Below, in pieces: positions 24,110 to 32,902 of a stretch of 52,315 nt of DNA. Source of the stretch: Clostridiales bacterium. Its GTDB lineage: Bacteria; Bacillota; Clostridia; Oscillospirales; Oscillospiraceae. The stretch lies in contig CABIYX010000006.1 of the NCBI GenBank assembly GCA_902363045.1, positions 1-52,315 on the forward strand, in the 5' to 3' direction. Made by a program: the position numbers and the translations under genes. The number at the start of each line of letters is the position of its first letter. Positions within the stretch are counted from its first letter, which is position 1. The notes below the pieces were generated by a model. It saw nothing but the letters and a program-made list of their open reading frames with translations, had not been told where the DNA came from and ran no database searches.

Positions 24110-24553
24110 TCAGAGGAAGCGCTTCATCTCCTGGATGTTCTGCTCCTCTGTGCGCAGCAGCCGCTGTCCCAGTTCCACCAGAGCCGGGTCGGCCCGGCCG
24201 GTGAACTGGTGAAGGCGGCGGGTCATCTGGACGGCGCCCATGGTGCTGCCCTGGATCATCCGCTCCGCCAGTCTGGATGTGGACGGGTCCAGCATGGACT
24301 GGGCCCGCAGCATGGCAGCGGACATGGCCAGGGCTGCGGTGCCGGGCCCCCGCAGCTCCCGACGGCCGTGGGCCCGTGCATAGGCCTGGGACTGGGCGGC
24401 GATGGCCCGGTACTCCCGGAGCTGCCGGTCCAGGGCGGGGACCATGGCCCGGCTCTGAGGCAGGGACATGGCCTGGGGGATGGCTCCCACCCCCATGGCG
24501 GCGTTTTTGTGGATGAAGGATAACAGTGCTCCGCTGGGATCCAAATTGCTCAC
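24110..24553 (-). CDS. Conserved hypothetical protein, probable four-helix bundle
   Basis: A 147-residue, wholly helical protein without signal peptide or membrane segments. The pattern IHKNAAMG near residue 14, AERMIQGSTMGAVQMTRRLH near 95 and LGQRLLRTEEQNIQEMKRFL at the end is one I associate with a conserved Firmicute family of ferritin-like shape and unknown function. Whether it binds metal cannot be judged from the sequence. It is transcribed towards galM. A weak GGAGGTGAG-type site lies before the ATG at 24553. Confidence 0.7.
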   Translation of the reverse strand: MSNLDPSGALLSFIHKNAAMGVGAIPQAMSLPQSRAMVPALDRQLREYRAIAAQSQAYARAHGRRELRGPGTAALAMSAAMLRAQSMLDPSTSRLAERMIQGSTMGAVQMTRRLHQFTGRADPALVELGQRLLRTEEQNIQEMKRFL

Positions 24554-24709
24554 CTCCAGAGCTTAGCCTGAGCCGGAGGCGGCAGAATATGCGAGGAAAG
24601 GGCTGGAGTTCTAACAAGAACCACTCTTTACCGAAATGGAAAAGAGCGGTATATCGACAGACAGAAAACTCAGCAAATTTGAAATCATCCTAATTCAGTT
24701 CTTATCGCA

Positions 24710-24922
24710 TCATTCATGATTCGATTTGGATTTTTCATCCAACTTTGAAAGAACCATACCTGTACATACAACTAATACGACACAAAGGTATGCGCCCATG
24801 CCTAATACACACGCACTGCCATAATCCATGCCATTAAAGAAATCTCCACAAATATCAGATACAAGGATTCCAACACAAGCAATCACGAGACCAATGACAA
24901 AATATACTCCGAATTTTTTCAT
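24710..24922 (-). CDS. Small membrane protein, unknown function
   Basis: From ATG 24922 (GGGGGAGCG upstream) the product is 70 residues: two transmembrane helices (about residues 4-23 and 35-57) and a short charged tail ending KSKSNHE. A longer opening to 24994 would add 24 residues, but the ribosome binding site favours the internal start. The gene and its flanks (24590-25020) are much AT-richer than the surroundings, which suggests acquisition from elsewhere. I do not recognise the family. Confidence 0.5.
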   Translation of the reverse strand: MKKFGVYFVIGLVIACVGILVSDICGDFFNGMDYGSACVLGMGAYLCVVLVVCTGMVLSKLDEKSKSNHE

Positions 24923-25070
24923 TTCGCTCCCCCACAACGAAAAAGTTGAATTGATTTCATCACTGATTTTACCATATTTTTCAGTCCGAATCAATTTATA
25001 ATTGAATGAGTAAAGCGATCTGTGGACAGCGGGAGGCCATCGAGTTTCTTACAGAAGTTTTGACAAGCAG

Positions 25071-25102
25071 AGACGCCCCGGAGCACAGGCTCCGGGGCGT
25101 CT
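25071..25102. terminator. Hairpin downstream of glnN
   Basis: AGACGCCCCGGAG (25071-25083) and CTCCGGGGCGTCT (25090-25102) pair perfectly around a six-base loop, about 35 bases after the glnN stop. No clean T-run follows on the minus strand (it continues CTGCTTGTC), so the terminator is called by position and stem strength. Confidence 0.7.
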
Positions 25103-25137
25103 GCCTATAAAATCAAAGATAGAAAAGGGGAAACACC

Positions 25138-27246
25138 TTACACCTCGAACATCAGATCGCCGTAGGTGGGCATGGGCCAGACAGACTTGTCCACCAGAAG
25201 CTCCAGGGCGTCGATGGGATAGCGCAGGGCGGCCATGGCGGGGACCACCGCGGTGCGGTAGGCCAGAGCCATCTCCTTCACGCCGGGGATGGAGTCCACC
25301 CGCTCCATCAGGGGCTTGAGCTGCTCCAGGGCGCAGGAGGCCTGGGAGAGGTAGTCGCTGATCTGGGTCAGCAGCTTGCGCTGGACGGACAGGTCGGCCT
25401 CAGGACAGGCGGCGGACACCGAGGTGATGGACTGGGCCAGACGGGTGGTGTAGCTGATGACGGTGGGGATGTAGTGCTTGGAGGCCATGTGGATCATGGT
25501 GTTGGCCTCGATCTTGGTGACCTTGATATAGGTCTCATACATGATCTCCGCCCGGGCCTCCAGCTCAGACTGGGTGTAGATCCCGAACTTGGTGAACAGA
25601 CGGACCGCCTTCTCCGTGGTGAGGGCGGGGACCGCATCCACCAGAGAGGCCAGGTTGGGCAGGCCGCGGCGGGCGGCCTCGGCCACCCAGGCGTCGGAGT
25701 AGCCGTCGCCGTTGAAGATGATACGCTGATGCCGGGCCATGTTTTCGTGGATCAGCTGGGAGCAGGCGGAGGAGAAGTCGGGGGCCTGCTCCAGGACGTC
25801 GGCGGCGTCGCACAGGGCCTCGGCCACGATGGCGTTGAGGGTGACGTTGGCGTCGGCGATGGAGTCGGAGGAGCCCACCATGCGGAACTCGAACTTGTTG
25901 CCGGTGAAGGCGAAGGGGGTGGTGCGGTTGCGGTCGGTGGCGTCCCGGCTCAGGACGGGGACGGTGGACACGCCGGAGTCCAGCTTGCCGGAGGCCAGCA
26001 GCTGGATGGAGTCGGCGTTGGAGACGATCTGGTCCACCACGCTCTCCAGCTGGTCGCCCAGGCAGATGGAGATGATGGCGGGAGGGGCCTCCTGGCCGCC
26101 CAGGCGGTGCTCGTTGCCCACGCAGGAGGCGGACTGCCGCAGCAGGTCGGCGTGGACGTCCACTGCCTTCATGATGCAGGAGAGGACCAGCAGGAACTGC
26201 AGGTTCTCGTTGGGGGTGTCGCCGGGGTCCAGCAGGTTCTCGCCGGTGTCGGTGCCGATGGACCAGTTGTTGTGCTTGCCCGAACCGTTGACACCGGCAT
26301 AGGGCTTTTCGTGGAGGAGGCAGACCAGGCCATGGCGGGTGGCCACCCGCTTCATGGTCTCCATGGTCAGCTGGTTCTGATCCACGGCCAGGTTGCACAT
26401 GGTGAAGATGGGGGCCATCTCATGCTGGGCGGGGGCCACCTCGTTGTGCTGGGTGGTGGCGGGGATGCCCAGCTTCCACAGCTCCTGATTCAGGTCGGCC
26501 ATGAAGGAGCCCACCCGGTCCCGGATGACGCCGAAGTACTGGTCCTCCAGCTCCTGCCCCTTGGGGGAGGGCGCGCCGAAGAGGGTGCGCCCGGTGTAGA
26601 TCAGGTCCCGGCGCTTCAGATACTTCTCCCGGTCCACCAGGAAGTACTCCTGCTCGGCCCCCACCTGGGGGATGACCTTTTTGGCGGCGGTGTTCCCGAA
26701 CAGCCGGAGGATGCGCAGCGCCTGGGTGCTGAGGGCCTGCATGGAGCGCAGCAGGGGGGTTTTCTTGTCCAGAGCCTCGCCGTGGTAGGAGACGAAGATG
26801 GTGGGGATGCACAGGATGGTGCCGGCGGTCATCTCCTTGACGAAGGCGGGGGAGGTCATGTCCCAGGCGGTGTAGCCCCGAGCATAGTGGGTGGAGCGCA
26901 GTCCGCCGGAGGGGAAGGAGGAGGCGTCGGACTCCCCCATAATCAGCTGCTTGCCGGTGAGCTGAAGCAGGGTGCGGCTGTTTTCCGGGCGGGTGAGGAA
27001 GGAGTCGTGCTTCTCCGCGGTGATGCCGGTGAGCGGCTGGAACCAGTGGGTGTAATGGGTGGCGCCCTTTTCCACCGCCCAGTCCTTCATGGCGTTGGCT
27101 ACGATGTCGGCGGTCTCGATGCTGATGTTGCCGCCGTGCTCCATCACGTCCATGACCTCGCGGAACACGCCCTTGGGGAGCCGCTCCCGCATCACATCGG
27201 TGCTGAATACATTGGAACCGAAGATCTCTGTGATATTGACGCTCAT
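25138..27246 (-). CDS. glnN: Glutamine synthetase type III
   Basis: GSIII makes glutamine from glutamate, ammonia and ATP. From ATG 27246 (GGAAAGGA seven bases upstream) it is 702 residues, in the GSIII size range of about 700-730 and well above GSI. It starts with the GSIII N-terminal region (NITEIFGSNVFSTDVMRERL). The ATP/metal site includes NEVAPAQHEMAPIF and KPYAGVNGSGKHNNWSIGTD near residue 300, with GDGYSDAWVAEAARRGLPNL further on. It is a single-gene unit with its own promoter. It is the main ammonia-assimilating gene visible in the window and links with the ammonia need proposed for GuaA. Confidence 0.96.
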   Translation of the reverse strand: MSVNITEIFGSNVFSTDVMRERLPKGVFREVMDVMEHGGNISIETADIVANAMKDWAVEKGATHYTHWFQPLTGITAEKHDSFLTRPENSRTLLQLTGKQLIMGESDASSFPSGGLRSTHYARGYTAWDMTSPAFVKEMTAGTILCIPTIFVSYHGEALDKKTPLLRSMQALSTQALRILRLFGNTAAKKVIPQVGAEQEYFLVDREKYLKRRDLIYTGRTLFGAPSPKGQELEDQYFGVIRDRVGSFMADLNQELWKLGIPATTQHNEVAPAQHEMAPIFTMCNLAVDQNQLTMETMKRVATRHGLVCLLHEKPYAGVNGSGKHNNWSIGTDTGENLLDPGDTPNENLQFLLVLSCIMKAVDVHADLLRQSASCVGNEHRLGGQEAPPAIISICLGDQLESVVDQIVSNADSIQLLASGKLDSGVSTVPVLSRDATDRNRTTPFAFTGNKFEFRMVGSSDSIADANVTLNAIVAEALCDAADVLEQAPDFSSACSQLIHENMARHQRIIFNGDGYSDAWVAEAARRGLPNLASLVDAVPALTTEKAVRLFTKFGIYTQSELEARAEIMYETYIKVTKIEANTMIHMASKHYIPTVISYTTRLAQSITSVSAACPEADLSVQRKLLTQISDYLSQASCALEQLKPLMERVDSIPGVKEMALAYRTAVVPAMAALRYPIDALELLVDKSVWPMPTYGDLMFEV

Positions 27247-27372
27247 AGGTTCAATCCTTTCCATACTGTATGGCCTGACCGCCCGGTCAGAGGGGAAGGG
27301 GGACAGAGGGCGGGAAAGAGCCCCCGCCCGCCGCCCCGCCCGCAGGTGCGCGCCAGGGTAAATAATACATCT

Positions 27373-27401
27373 AAATTACTCCCTGAGCGGGGAAAATGCA
27401 A
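27373..27401 (-). promoter_or_regulatory. Promoter of glnN; 27247-27562 otherwise empty
   Basis: On the minus strand TTGCAT (27401-27396), 17 bases and TAATTT (27378-27373) form a plausible promoter with a leader of about 120 bases to glnN. I looked over the whole 316-base gap between glnN and dapF. No ORF or RNA element with support was found, and no clear dapF promoter. Confidence 0.5.
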
Positions 27402-27562
27402 GTCTTTAATGTGACAAAGTTCGGGGGCGGCGGGCGTGGGTGATGTGGGTGTTTCCACAAAAAGGGACGGAGGGGGACCGGACGGCGGAGGGCCGCCGGG
27501 CCTCTGTCATACCGGGGCCGCCGGGCGCATAGCCTTTCCCGTATGGAAAGGAGCGGTGGACG

Positions 27563-28354
27563 ATGCACATTACCAAAATGCACGGGCTGGGAAACGATTA
27601 CATCTACCTGAACGGTCTCAAGGGGATCCCGGAGGACTTGCCGGGGCTGTCGGTACGCCTGTCTGACCGGCACTTCGGGGTGGGGGGCGACGGGCTGATC
27701 TGCATCCGCCCCGGACGGGGCGGAGATTTTTCCATGGAGATGTACAACGCGGACGGCTCCCGGGGGGCCATGTGCGGCAACGGGATCCGCTGTGTGGGCA
27801 AGTACGTTTATGACAAGAGGCTGACCCGCAAGACCTGTCTGACCATCGACACCGACGCCGGTCCCCGGGTGTTGGAGCTGCGGGTCCGGGGCGGACAGGT
27901 GGAGCAGGTCACGGTGGACATGGGGATCCCCGCCCTGTCCCCCTCGGTGTCCGTGGAGGCGGAGGGAGATACCTATACGGTCTGGCCGGTGGATGTGGGC
28001 AACCCCCACGGGGTGGTGTTCTGTCCCGCGCCGGAGGAGGTCCCCCTGGAGCGGGTGGGGCCCATTCTGGAGGAGAGCGGGGCCTTCCCCCAGCGGATCA
28101 ATGTGGAGTTCGCGGCGGCCCGGACTCGGGAGCGGCTGGACGTCCGGGTGTGGGAGCGGGGGAGCGGCGTCACCCTGGCCTGCGGGACGGGGGCGTGCGC
28201 GGCGCTGGCGGCGGCGGTCAAGACCGGACGGTGCGGGCGGCGGGCCGCGGCGCGGCTGCCGGGTGGCGTGCTGGAGCTGGACTGGGACCGGGACAGCGGG
28301 CACATCTGGATGACCGGCCCCGCGGTGACCGTGTTCGAGGGGGAGGTAGACTGA
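27563..28354 (+). CDS. dapF: Diaminopimelate epimerase
   Basis: DapF converts LL- to meso-diaminopimelate for lysine and peptidoglycan. The product is 263 residues, normal length. KMHGLGNDYIYL opens the protein. The two catalytic cysteines are in MCGNGIRCVGKY (about residue 72) and ACGTGACAALAAAV (about 210), and NPHGVVF and RINVEFA are also conserved. AAGGAG precedes the ATG at 27563. The NhaC-like gene follows at some distance with its own promoter. Confidence 0.96.
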   Translation: MHITKMHGLGNDYIYLNGLKGIPEDLPGLSVRLSDRHFGVGGDGLICIRPGRGGDFSMEMYNADGSRGAMCGNGIRCVGKYVYDKRLTRKTCLTIDTDAGPRVLELRVRGGQVEQVTVDMGIPALSPSVSVEAEGDTYTVWPVDVGNPHGVVFCPAPEEVPLERVGPILEESGAFPQRINVEFAAARTRERLDVRVWERGSGVTLACGTGACAALAAAVKTGRCGRRAAARLPGGVLELDWDRDSGHIWMTGPAVTVFEGEVD

Positions 28355-28381
28355 GGCCGCCCGGCGGCCGGAAAAGAATCA

Positions 28382-28411
28382 TTCGACAAATGAAAAATTT
28401 TCCTTTATACT
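28382..28411 (+). promoter_or_regulatory. Promoter of the NhaC-like antiporter gene
   Basis: TTCGAC (28382-28387), an 18-base spacer and TATACT (28406-28411). An imperfect GC hairpin in 28433-28455 (GGCCTCCGG paired with CCGGAGG) lies in the leader before the ribosome binding site. Confidence 0.5.
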
Positions 28412-28473
28412 AAGGACAGCATCGAGAACGGGCCTCCGGCGTGTCCGGAGGGGCCGGAGAAGGGGAGAGGACC

Positions 28474-29790
28474 ATGGAGCTTCTGGCCGCGTTTGCTGTA
28501 TTTCTGACTGGGACCTTTGCCTGTATGGCGCTGGGGTGGTCCCTGTCCTGGGGGCTTGCCCTGGGACTGGTCTGCTTCACTCTGGTGGGGCTGCGCCGGG
28601 GGCTGACCCTCCGGGCGCTGGTCCGGATGGCGTGGGAGGGGGCGCGCACCTCGCTGGTGGTGCTGCGCATCCTGGTGCTCATTGGCTTTCTCACCGCCCT
28701 GTGGCGGGCCAGCGGGACCATCGCCTTTTTCGTCCACACGGGCCTGGAGTGGATGCACCCCGGCGCCTTCTATCTGGCGGCCTTCCTGCTGGCCGCCGCC
28801 CTGTCCATGGCCTTTGGCAGCTCCTTCGGCGTGGCGGGGACGGCGGGGGTGATCCTGGCGGCCATCGCCCGCGGCGGCGGGGCCAGTCTGGCCGTCACGG
28901 GGGGCGCGGTGCTGTCCGGGGCCTATCTGGGGGAGCGGCTGTCCCCGGCCTCCTCCTCGGCGGCCCTGACCGCCGCCCTGGCGGGGGTGGAGCAGCACAG
29001 CTTTCAGCTGCGGATGTGGCGGACCACGCCCCTGCCTTTGGCGCTCTCCCTGGCGTTTTACGGGGGGATCTCCCTGCTGTGCCCCATCCAGCGGGTGGAC
29101 CAGACCATCCTGACGGCCCTGGAGGAGGGCTTTGACCTGTCCTGGACCGTGGTGCTCCCGGCGGCTGTCCTGCTGGTGCTGCCCTTCCTCAAGGTCGGCG
29201 CGGCCCGGTCCATCCTGGCCAGCTGCGGCGTGGCGGCGGTGCTGGCCGTGTGGGAGCAGGGCAGGCCGCTGGCGGAGGTGATTTGGAGCTGCGTGGCCGG
29301 CTGTGTGGTGAGACAGCCGGAGCTGACGGATATTATGTCCGGCGGCGGCCTGGCGTCTATGGTGAACGGGATGTGCATCGTGCTGTTCTCCTGCGCCTCC
29401 TCCGGGATCCTGAACGGGGCGGAGCTGCTGGAGCCGGTGAAGAAGCGACTGGAGCGCATCGCCCGGCGGACCGACCTGTATGCGGCCACGGCGGTGGTGT
29501 CCGTGACCTCCGCCGCCCTGCTGTGCAACCAGTCCATCGCCCTGGTACTCACCGGGCAGACGATGGAGGAGAGCTTCCGCCGCAGCGGAAAGGACGGGAT
29601 CCTCCTGTCCCAGGCCCTGGGGAATACGGCCATCGTCCTGGCGGCAGCCGTGCCCTGGTCCATCGCCGCCAGCGTGCCCCTGGAGGCGATGGAGGCCCCC
29701 GCACTGGCCATCCCCTTCGCCTTCTTCCTGTTTGCCGCTCCGGCGTGCGACTGGCTCCTCCACCGGAGGCAGTTCAAAATGGAAGGCTAG
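28474..29790 (+). CDS. NhaC-like Na+/H+ antiporter family protein
   Basis: A 438-residue polytopic membrane protein with about 10-12 hydrophobic helices. The region from SMAFGSSFGVAGTAGVILAA (about residue 110) through GAVLSGAYLGERLSPASSSA (about 147) matches the conserved core of the NhaC family (PF03553). It would exchange sodium for protons across the cytoplasmic membrane; the actual substrate may be different, as family members include organic-acid exchangers. GGGGAGAGG lies just before the ATG at 28474; an upstream in-frame GTG at 28441 has no ribosome binding site. Confidence 0.83.
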   Translation: MELLAAFAVFLTGTFACMALGWSLSWGLALGLVCFTLVGLRRGLTLRALVRMAWEGARTSLVVLRILVLIGFLTALWRASGTIAFFVHTGLEWMHPGAFYLAAFLLAAALSMAFGSSFGVAGTAGVILAAIARGGGASLAVTGGAVLSGAYLGERLSPASSSAALTAALAGVEQHSFQLRMWRTTPLPLALSLAFYGGISLLCPIQRVDQTILTALEEGFDLSWTVVLPAAVLLVLPFLKVGAARSILASCGVAAVLAVWEQGRPLAEVIWSCVAGCVVRQPELTDIMSGGGLASMVNGMCIVLFSCASSGILNGAELLEPVKKRLERIARRTDLYAATAVVSVTSAALLCNQSIALVLTGQTMEESFRRSGKDGILLSQALGNTAIVLAAAVPWSIAASVPLEAMEAPALAIPFAFFLFAAPACDWLLHRRQFKMEG

Positions 29791-29837
29791 CGCCCGGTCC
29801 GGCCTTCAAAAGGGGCCGCGGCGTTTGGCCTGTTCTG

Positions 29838-29866
29838 CCTCCGGCCCTGCGGGGCCGGAGGTTTTT
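29838..29866 (+). terminator. Intrinsic terminator of the NhaC-like gene
   Basis: CCTCCGGCCC (29838-29847), loop TGCG and GGGCCGGAGG (29852-29861) are followed by TTTTT. Confidence 0.9.
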
Positions 29867-29960
29867 GCTCTTTTTCCGGGACTTTCTCTCTGTTATGCTG
29901 GCGTTGTGCGGGCCTTCCGGGCCTTCCATCCCAAAGAGAGAAATCAAGGAGGAGACCACC

Positions 29961-31106
29961 ATGGCAAGAAAAGCAGTAGAACGGAATATATCCTATGACG
30001 ATGTGCGGCAGCTTTACTATGTCAGCATGGAGCTGGGCCGGGACGAGAACGGGAAGCGGATCAAGCAGTACCGGACCTTTCCCACGCTGACGGCCGCCCG
30101 GAACGGGCTGAGGGACTTTCACACCCAGCGGGAGCGGCAGGCGCGGGAGCCACAGGATGAGGTCCGGGAGGAGATGGACCTGGCCCACTGGCTGGAGTAC
30201 TGGATGGAGTCCATCGTCCGGCCCAACCGGGCGGAGACCACCGTGTACGCCTATCAGAAGATCATCGACAACCACATCCTGCCTGCCCTGGGTGGGATTC
30301 CCATGAGCCGCCTGTCAGCCAAGCGGATCCAGCGGTACTACACGGACACCCAGCAGGCGGCCGGGCTGTCCTCCAACACCATGCGGCGGCACCACGACCT
30401 TCTCTCCAGCGCCCTGCGCTCCGCGGTGCGGCAGGATATGCTTCTGGCCTCGCCCATGGACCGGGTGGAGCCGCCGCGGTCCCGGGTCAAGGAGGCCTTC
30501 TTTTATGACAATGAGGAACTGAAACAGCTCTATCAGCTTATCGAGGGGCACATTCTGGAGCTGGCGGTGAAGATGGCGGGCAGCCTGGGGATGCGCCGGG
30601 AGGAGATCTGCGGTCTGAAGTGGGAGAACGTGGACTTCCGCCGCCGCCTGGTCCTGGTGCGGGAGGCCCGCACCGCCTATGGGGCCACCATCGTCCAGAA
30701 GGAGACCAAGAACCGGGCCTCGGTGCGCACCCTCTACCTCCCGGAGGAGGTCCTCCTCCTGCTGGGGCGGGAGCAGGAGCGGCAGGAAGAGGAACGGGCC
30801 CGGCAGGGCGCTGTCTTCAACCGGACGGACCATGTGATCCTGGATCACAAGGGGGCGCCCTACTCCCCAAACGCCCTCTCCCTGGCCTTCACCCGGTTTG
30901 TGCGGAAAAACGGCCTGCCCCGCCTCACCTTCCACGGCCTGCGGCACACCTTTGCCACCATCGCCTCCTGTCAGGGGGCCTCCCTGTTCGACATCGGGAA
31001 GGCCCTGGGCCACTCCACCCCCGCCACCACGGGGCGGATCTATACCCATCTGGTGGACCGCACCCACGAGGACCTGGTGCTCCGGGTGTCCGACGCCCTG
31101 AAATGA
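29961..31106 (+). CDS. Orphan tyrosine recombinase (phage-type integrase)
   Basis: From ATG 29961 (AAGGAGGAG upstream) the product is 381 residues. An AP2-like arm-binding region (about residues 12-50), a SAM-like core-binding domain (about 65-150) and the catalytic domain (about 175-370) are in the usual order. The catalytic residues are visible: Arg in GMRREEICGLKW (about 212), H-x-x-R in HGLRHTFATI (about 325-328), the His/Trp position in GKALGHST, and the nucleophile Tyr in GRIYTHL (about 361). No excisionase, relaxase, phage genes or att repeats were seen around it. It is either the survivor of a lost element or a domesticated recombinase. Confidence 0.92.
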   Translation: MARKAVERNISYDDVRQLYYVSMELGRDENGKRIKQYRTFPTLTAARNGLRDFHTQRERQAREPQDEVREEMDLAHWLEYWMESIVRPNRAETTVYAYQKIIDNHILPALGGIPMSRLSAKRIQRYYTDTQQAAGLSSNTMRRHHDLLSSALRSAVRQDMLLASPMDRVEPPRSRVKEAFFYDNEELKQLYQLIEGHILELAVKMAGSLGMRREEICGLKWENVDFRRRLVLVREARTAYGATIVQKETKNRASVRTLYLPEEVLLLLGREQERQEEERARQGAVFNRTDHVILDHKGAPYSPNALSLAFTRFVRKNGLPRLTFHGLRHTFATIASCQGASLFDIGKALGHSTPATTGRIYTHLVDRTHEDLVLRVSDALK

Positions 31107-31131
31107 GGGGGACTCTTTTCCCCGGAGGCGC

Positions 31132-31160
31132 TTGTAATTTGCCGCCGTTTCTTGTATAGT
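31132..31160 (+). promoter_or_regulatory. Promoter of the ruvX gene
   Basis: TTGTAA (31132-31137), a 17-base spacer and TATAGT (31155-31160), followed within 35 bases by AGGAGG and the GTG start. Confidence 0.65.
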
Positions 31161-31193
31161 GATAGCAGAAAGAAGCAGAGAGGAGGCGGATGT

Positions 31194-31613
31194 GTGCGGA
31201 TCATGGCCATTGACTACGGCGACGCCCACACCGGGGTGGCGGTCTCCGACCCCACCGGATTTTTGACGGGGGATGTGACCACCATCCACAGCCGGAAGGC
31301 GGAGGTGGTGCTGGAGGAGCTGACCCGGCTGGTCCAGACCTATCAGGTGGACGAGCTGGTGATGGGCTTCCCCCGGAATATGGACGGGACGGAGGGCCCC
31401 CGGGCGGAGCTGTACCGGGACTTTGCCGCCCGGGTGGAGGAGGCCACCGGCCTGAAGCCGGTGCTGTGGGATGAGCGCCGGACCACGGTGGACGCCCACC
31501 GGATCCTGTTCGACGCGGGAAAAAACGGAAAGAAGCGGAAAAAGACGGTGGACGCGGTGGCGGCCTCCCTGATCCTGGAGGGCTATCTGGCGTTCCGGCG
31601 GATGCGGGGCTGA
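31194..31613 (+). CDS. ruvX: YqgF/RuvX-family putative Holliday junction resolvase
   Basis: A 139-residue RNase H-fold protein. The acidic active-site positions are present: Asp in AIDYGDAHTGVAVSD near residue 6, Glu in DERRTTVDA near 97, and Asp in TVDAVAASLIL near 120. The GTG at 31194 is chosen because AGGAGG is seven bases upstream and the family begins there. The usual neighbours of ruvX (alaS, yrzL) are absent, so this may be a second or relocated copy. YqgF proteins act in pre-16S rRNA end processing or Holliday junction cleavage; which applies here is open. Confidence 0.87.
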   Translation: MRIMAIDYGDAHTGVAVSDPTGFLTGDVTTIHSRKAEVVLEELTRLVQTYQVDELVMGFPRNMDGTEGPRAELYRDFAARVEEATGLKPVLWDERRTTVDAHRILFDAGKNGKKRKKTVDAVAASLILEGYLAFRRMRG

Positions 31614-31667
31614 GCCTGCCGCGGCGGAGGCGTAAACGGCGGAGCAGGAAAAAGGAGTGTTGACACG

Positions 31668-31955
31668 ATGATGCTGTTTCAAGTGACCTATACCATGCTG
31701 CCCGGGCAGCGGGACGCGTTTTTGCAGATGATGCGGGAGTCCGGGATCCTGGACCAGATCCGCCGGGAGGAGGGGAGTCTGGACTACCGCTATTACCTCC
31801 CGGAGGAGGAGGACGGCACCCTGCTGCTGGTGGAGCGGTGGACCGGGCCGGAGGCCCAGAAGGCCCACATGGCCACCGGCCACATGGCCCGGCTGGGCCA
31901 GGTCAAGGCCCAGTATGTGGCGGAAACCAGCGTGGTCTCCTGGGAGCTGGATTGA
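31668..31955 (+). CDS. ABM-type (antibiotic biosynthesis monooxygenase fold) small protein
   Basis: A 95-residue ferredoxin-like-fold protein of the ABM/YgiN type. The order YTMLPGQRDAFLQMMRESG, EEGSLDYRYYL, LLVERWTGPEAQKAHM is the normal strand-helix pattern of the family, in which members act as small cofactor-free monooxygenases or quinol-binding proteins. No metal or haem ligand motif is evident. AAGGAG precedes the ATG at 31668 and a second ATG follows at once. It is probably cotranscribed with ruvX. Confidence 0.8.
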   Translation: MMLFQVTYTMLPGQRDAFLQMMRESGILDQIRREEGSLDYRYYLPEEEDGTLLLVERWTGPEAQKAHMATGHMARLGQVKAQYVAETSVVSWELD

Positions 31956-32068
31956 GCGCGGACCGGGAGAATATGCTGTAAAGTGAAAAACCTTTTCAGA
32001 AGTTCTGCCCCGGATGAGGTGGAACTTCCACAGCACAGAGAACGGAACGACACAGAGGAGGAACGGAC

Positions 32069-32902
32069 ATGAACATCAAAACGGTACACGCCGTCTATTT
32101 CAGCGGCACCGGGACCACGGAGAAGGTGGTCACCACCCTGGCGAAGGATCTGGCGGAGCGGCTGGGGGCCGGGTATGAGGCCTGCTGCTTCAACCTGCCC
32201 GAGGCCCGGAAGCAGGCCCTGTCCTTCGGCCCGGAGGATCTGGCGGTGGTGGGCACCCCGGTCTATGCCGGCCGGGTGCCCAATCTGCTGCTGCCCTACA
32301 TTCGGGATATGATCCATGGGGAGGGGACCCTGGCCGTCCCGGTGGTGCTGTACGGCAACCGCAACTATGACGACGGACTGATGGAGCTGCGCAACGTCCT
32401 GCGGGACAACGGCTTCTGCCCCGTGGCCGCCGGGGCCTTTGTGGGCGAGCATTCCTTCTCCCGTATTCTGGGCGCTGGCCGTCCGGACGGGGAGGATATG
32501 GCCCTGGTGGGCGAACTGGGGGAGAGAGCGGCTGACAAGGTAAAGAACCTGACAGAGCTTCCCAGAGAGGCGATCCAGGTGAATGGCTGCGACCCCATCC
32601 GCCCCTACTACACCCCCCGGGACCGCCACGGGGAGCCCATCAAGGACTTCCTGAAGGCCAAGCCGGTCACCGACCCGGACAAGTGCGTGAAGTGCGGCCT
32701 GTGCGCCCGTCTGTGCCCCATGGGCTCCATCGATCCCGCCGACGTGTCCAACGTGGCGGGCAAGTGCATCAAGTGCTGCGCCTGCGTGAAGAAGTGTCCC
32801 ACCGGAGCCAAGTATTTTGACCACGAGGGCTATCTCTACCACCAGCATGAGCTGGAGGACCAGTACGCCGCCCGGCGGGCCCCCAGTGAGATCTTTGTCT
32901 GA
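32069..32902 (+). CDS. EFR1-type flavodoxin/ferredoxin fusion protein
   Basis: A 277-residue electron-transfer protein. The N-terminal flavodoxin-like domain has the FMN phosphate loop YFSGTGTTEKVV (about residues 10-21) and VGTPVYAGRVP near 65. The C-terminal domain carries two 4Fe-4S clusters: CVKCGLCARLCPMGSID near 208 and CIKCCACVKKCPTGA near 233. It starts at ATG 32069 after GAGGAGG. A perfect 13-base palindrome GTGGAACTTCCAC lies in the leader. Its 3' end overlaps the aldolase gene, so it is translated with the aldolase-mtnA pair. It could reduce the aldehyde product of that pathway, but this is an inference. Confidence 0.88.
   Translation: MNIKTVHAVYFSGTGTTEKVVTTLAKDLAERLGAGYEACCFNLPEARKQALSFGPEDLAVVGTPVYAGRVPNLLLPYIRDMIHGEGTLAVPVVLYGNRNYDDGLMELRNVLRDNGFCPVAAGAFVGEHSFSRILGAGRPDGEDMALVGELGERAADKVKNLTELPREAIQVNGCDPIRPYYTPRDRHGEPIKDFLKAKPVTDPDKCVKCGLCARLCPMGSIDPADVSNVAGKCIKCCACVKKCPTGAKYFDHEGYLYHQHELEDQYAARRAPSEIFV

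Noticed and set aside
29250..29960. Extended N-terminus of the tyrosine recombinase (opening begins inside the NhaC-like gene)
   Set aside because: It overlaps a clear gene in another frame and crosses its terminator; the recombinase family start and a strong ribosome binding site are at 29961.
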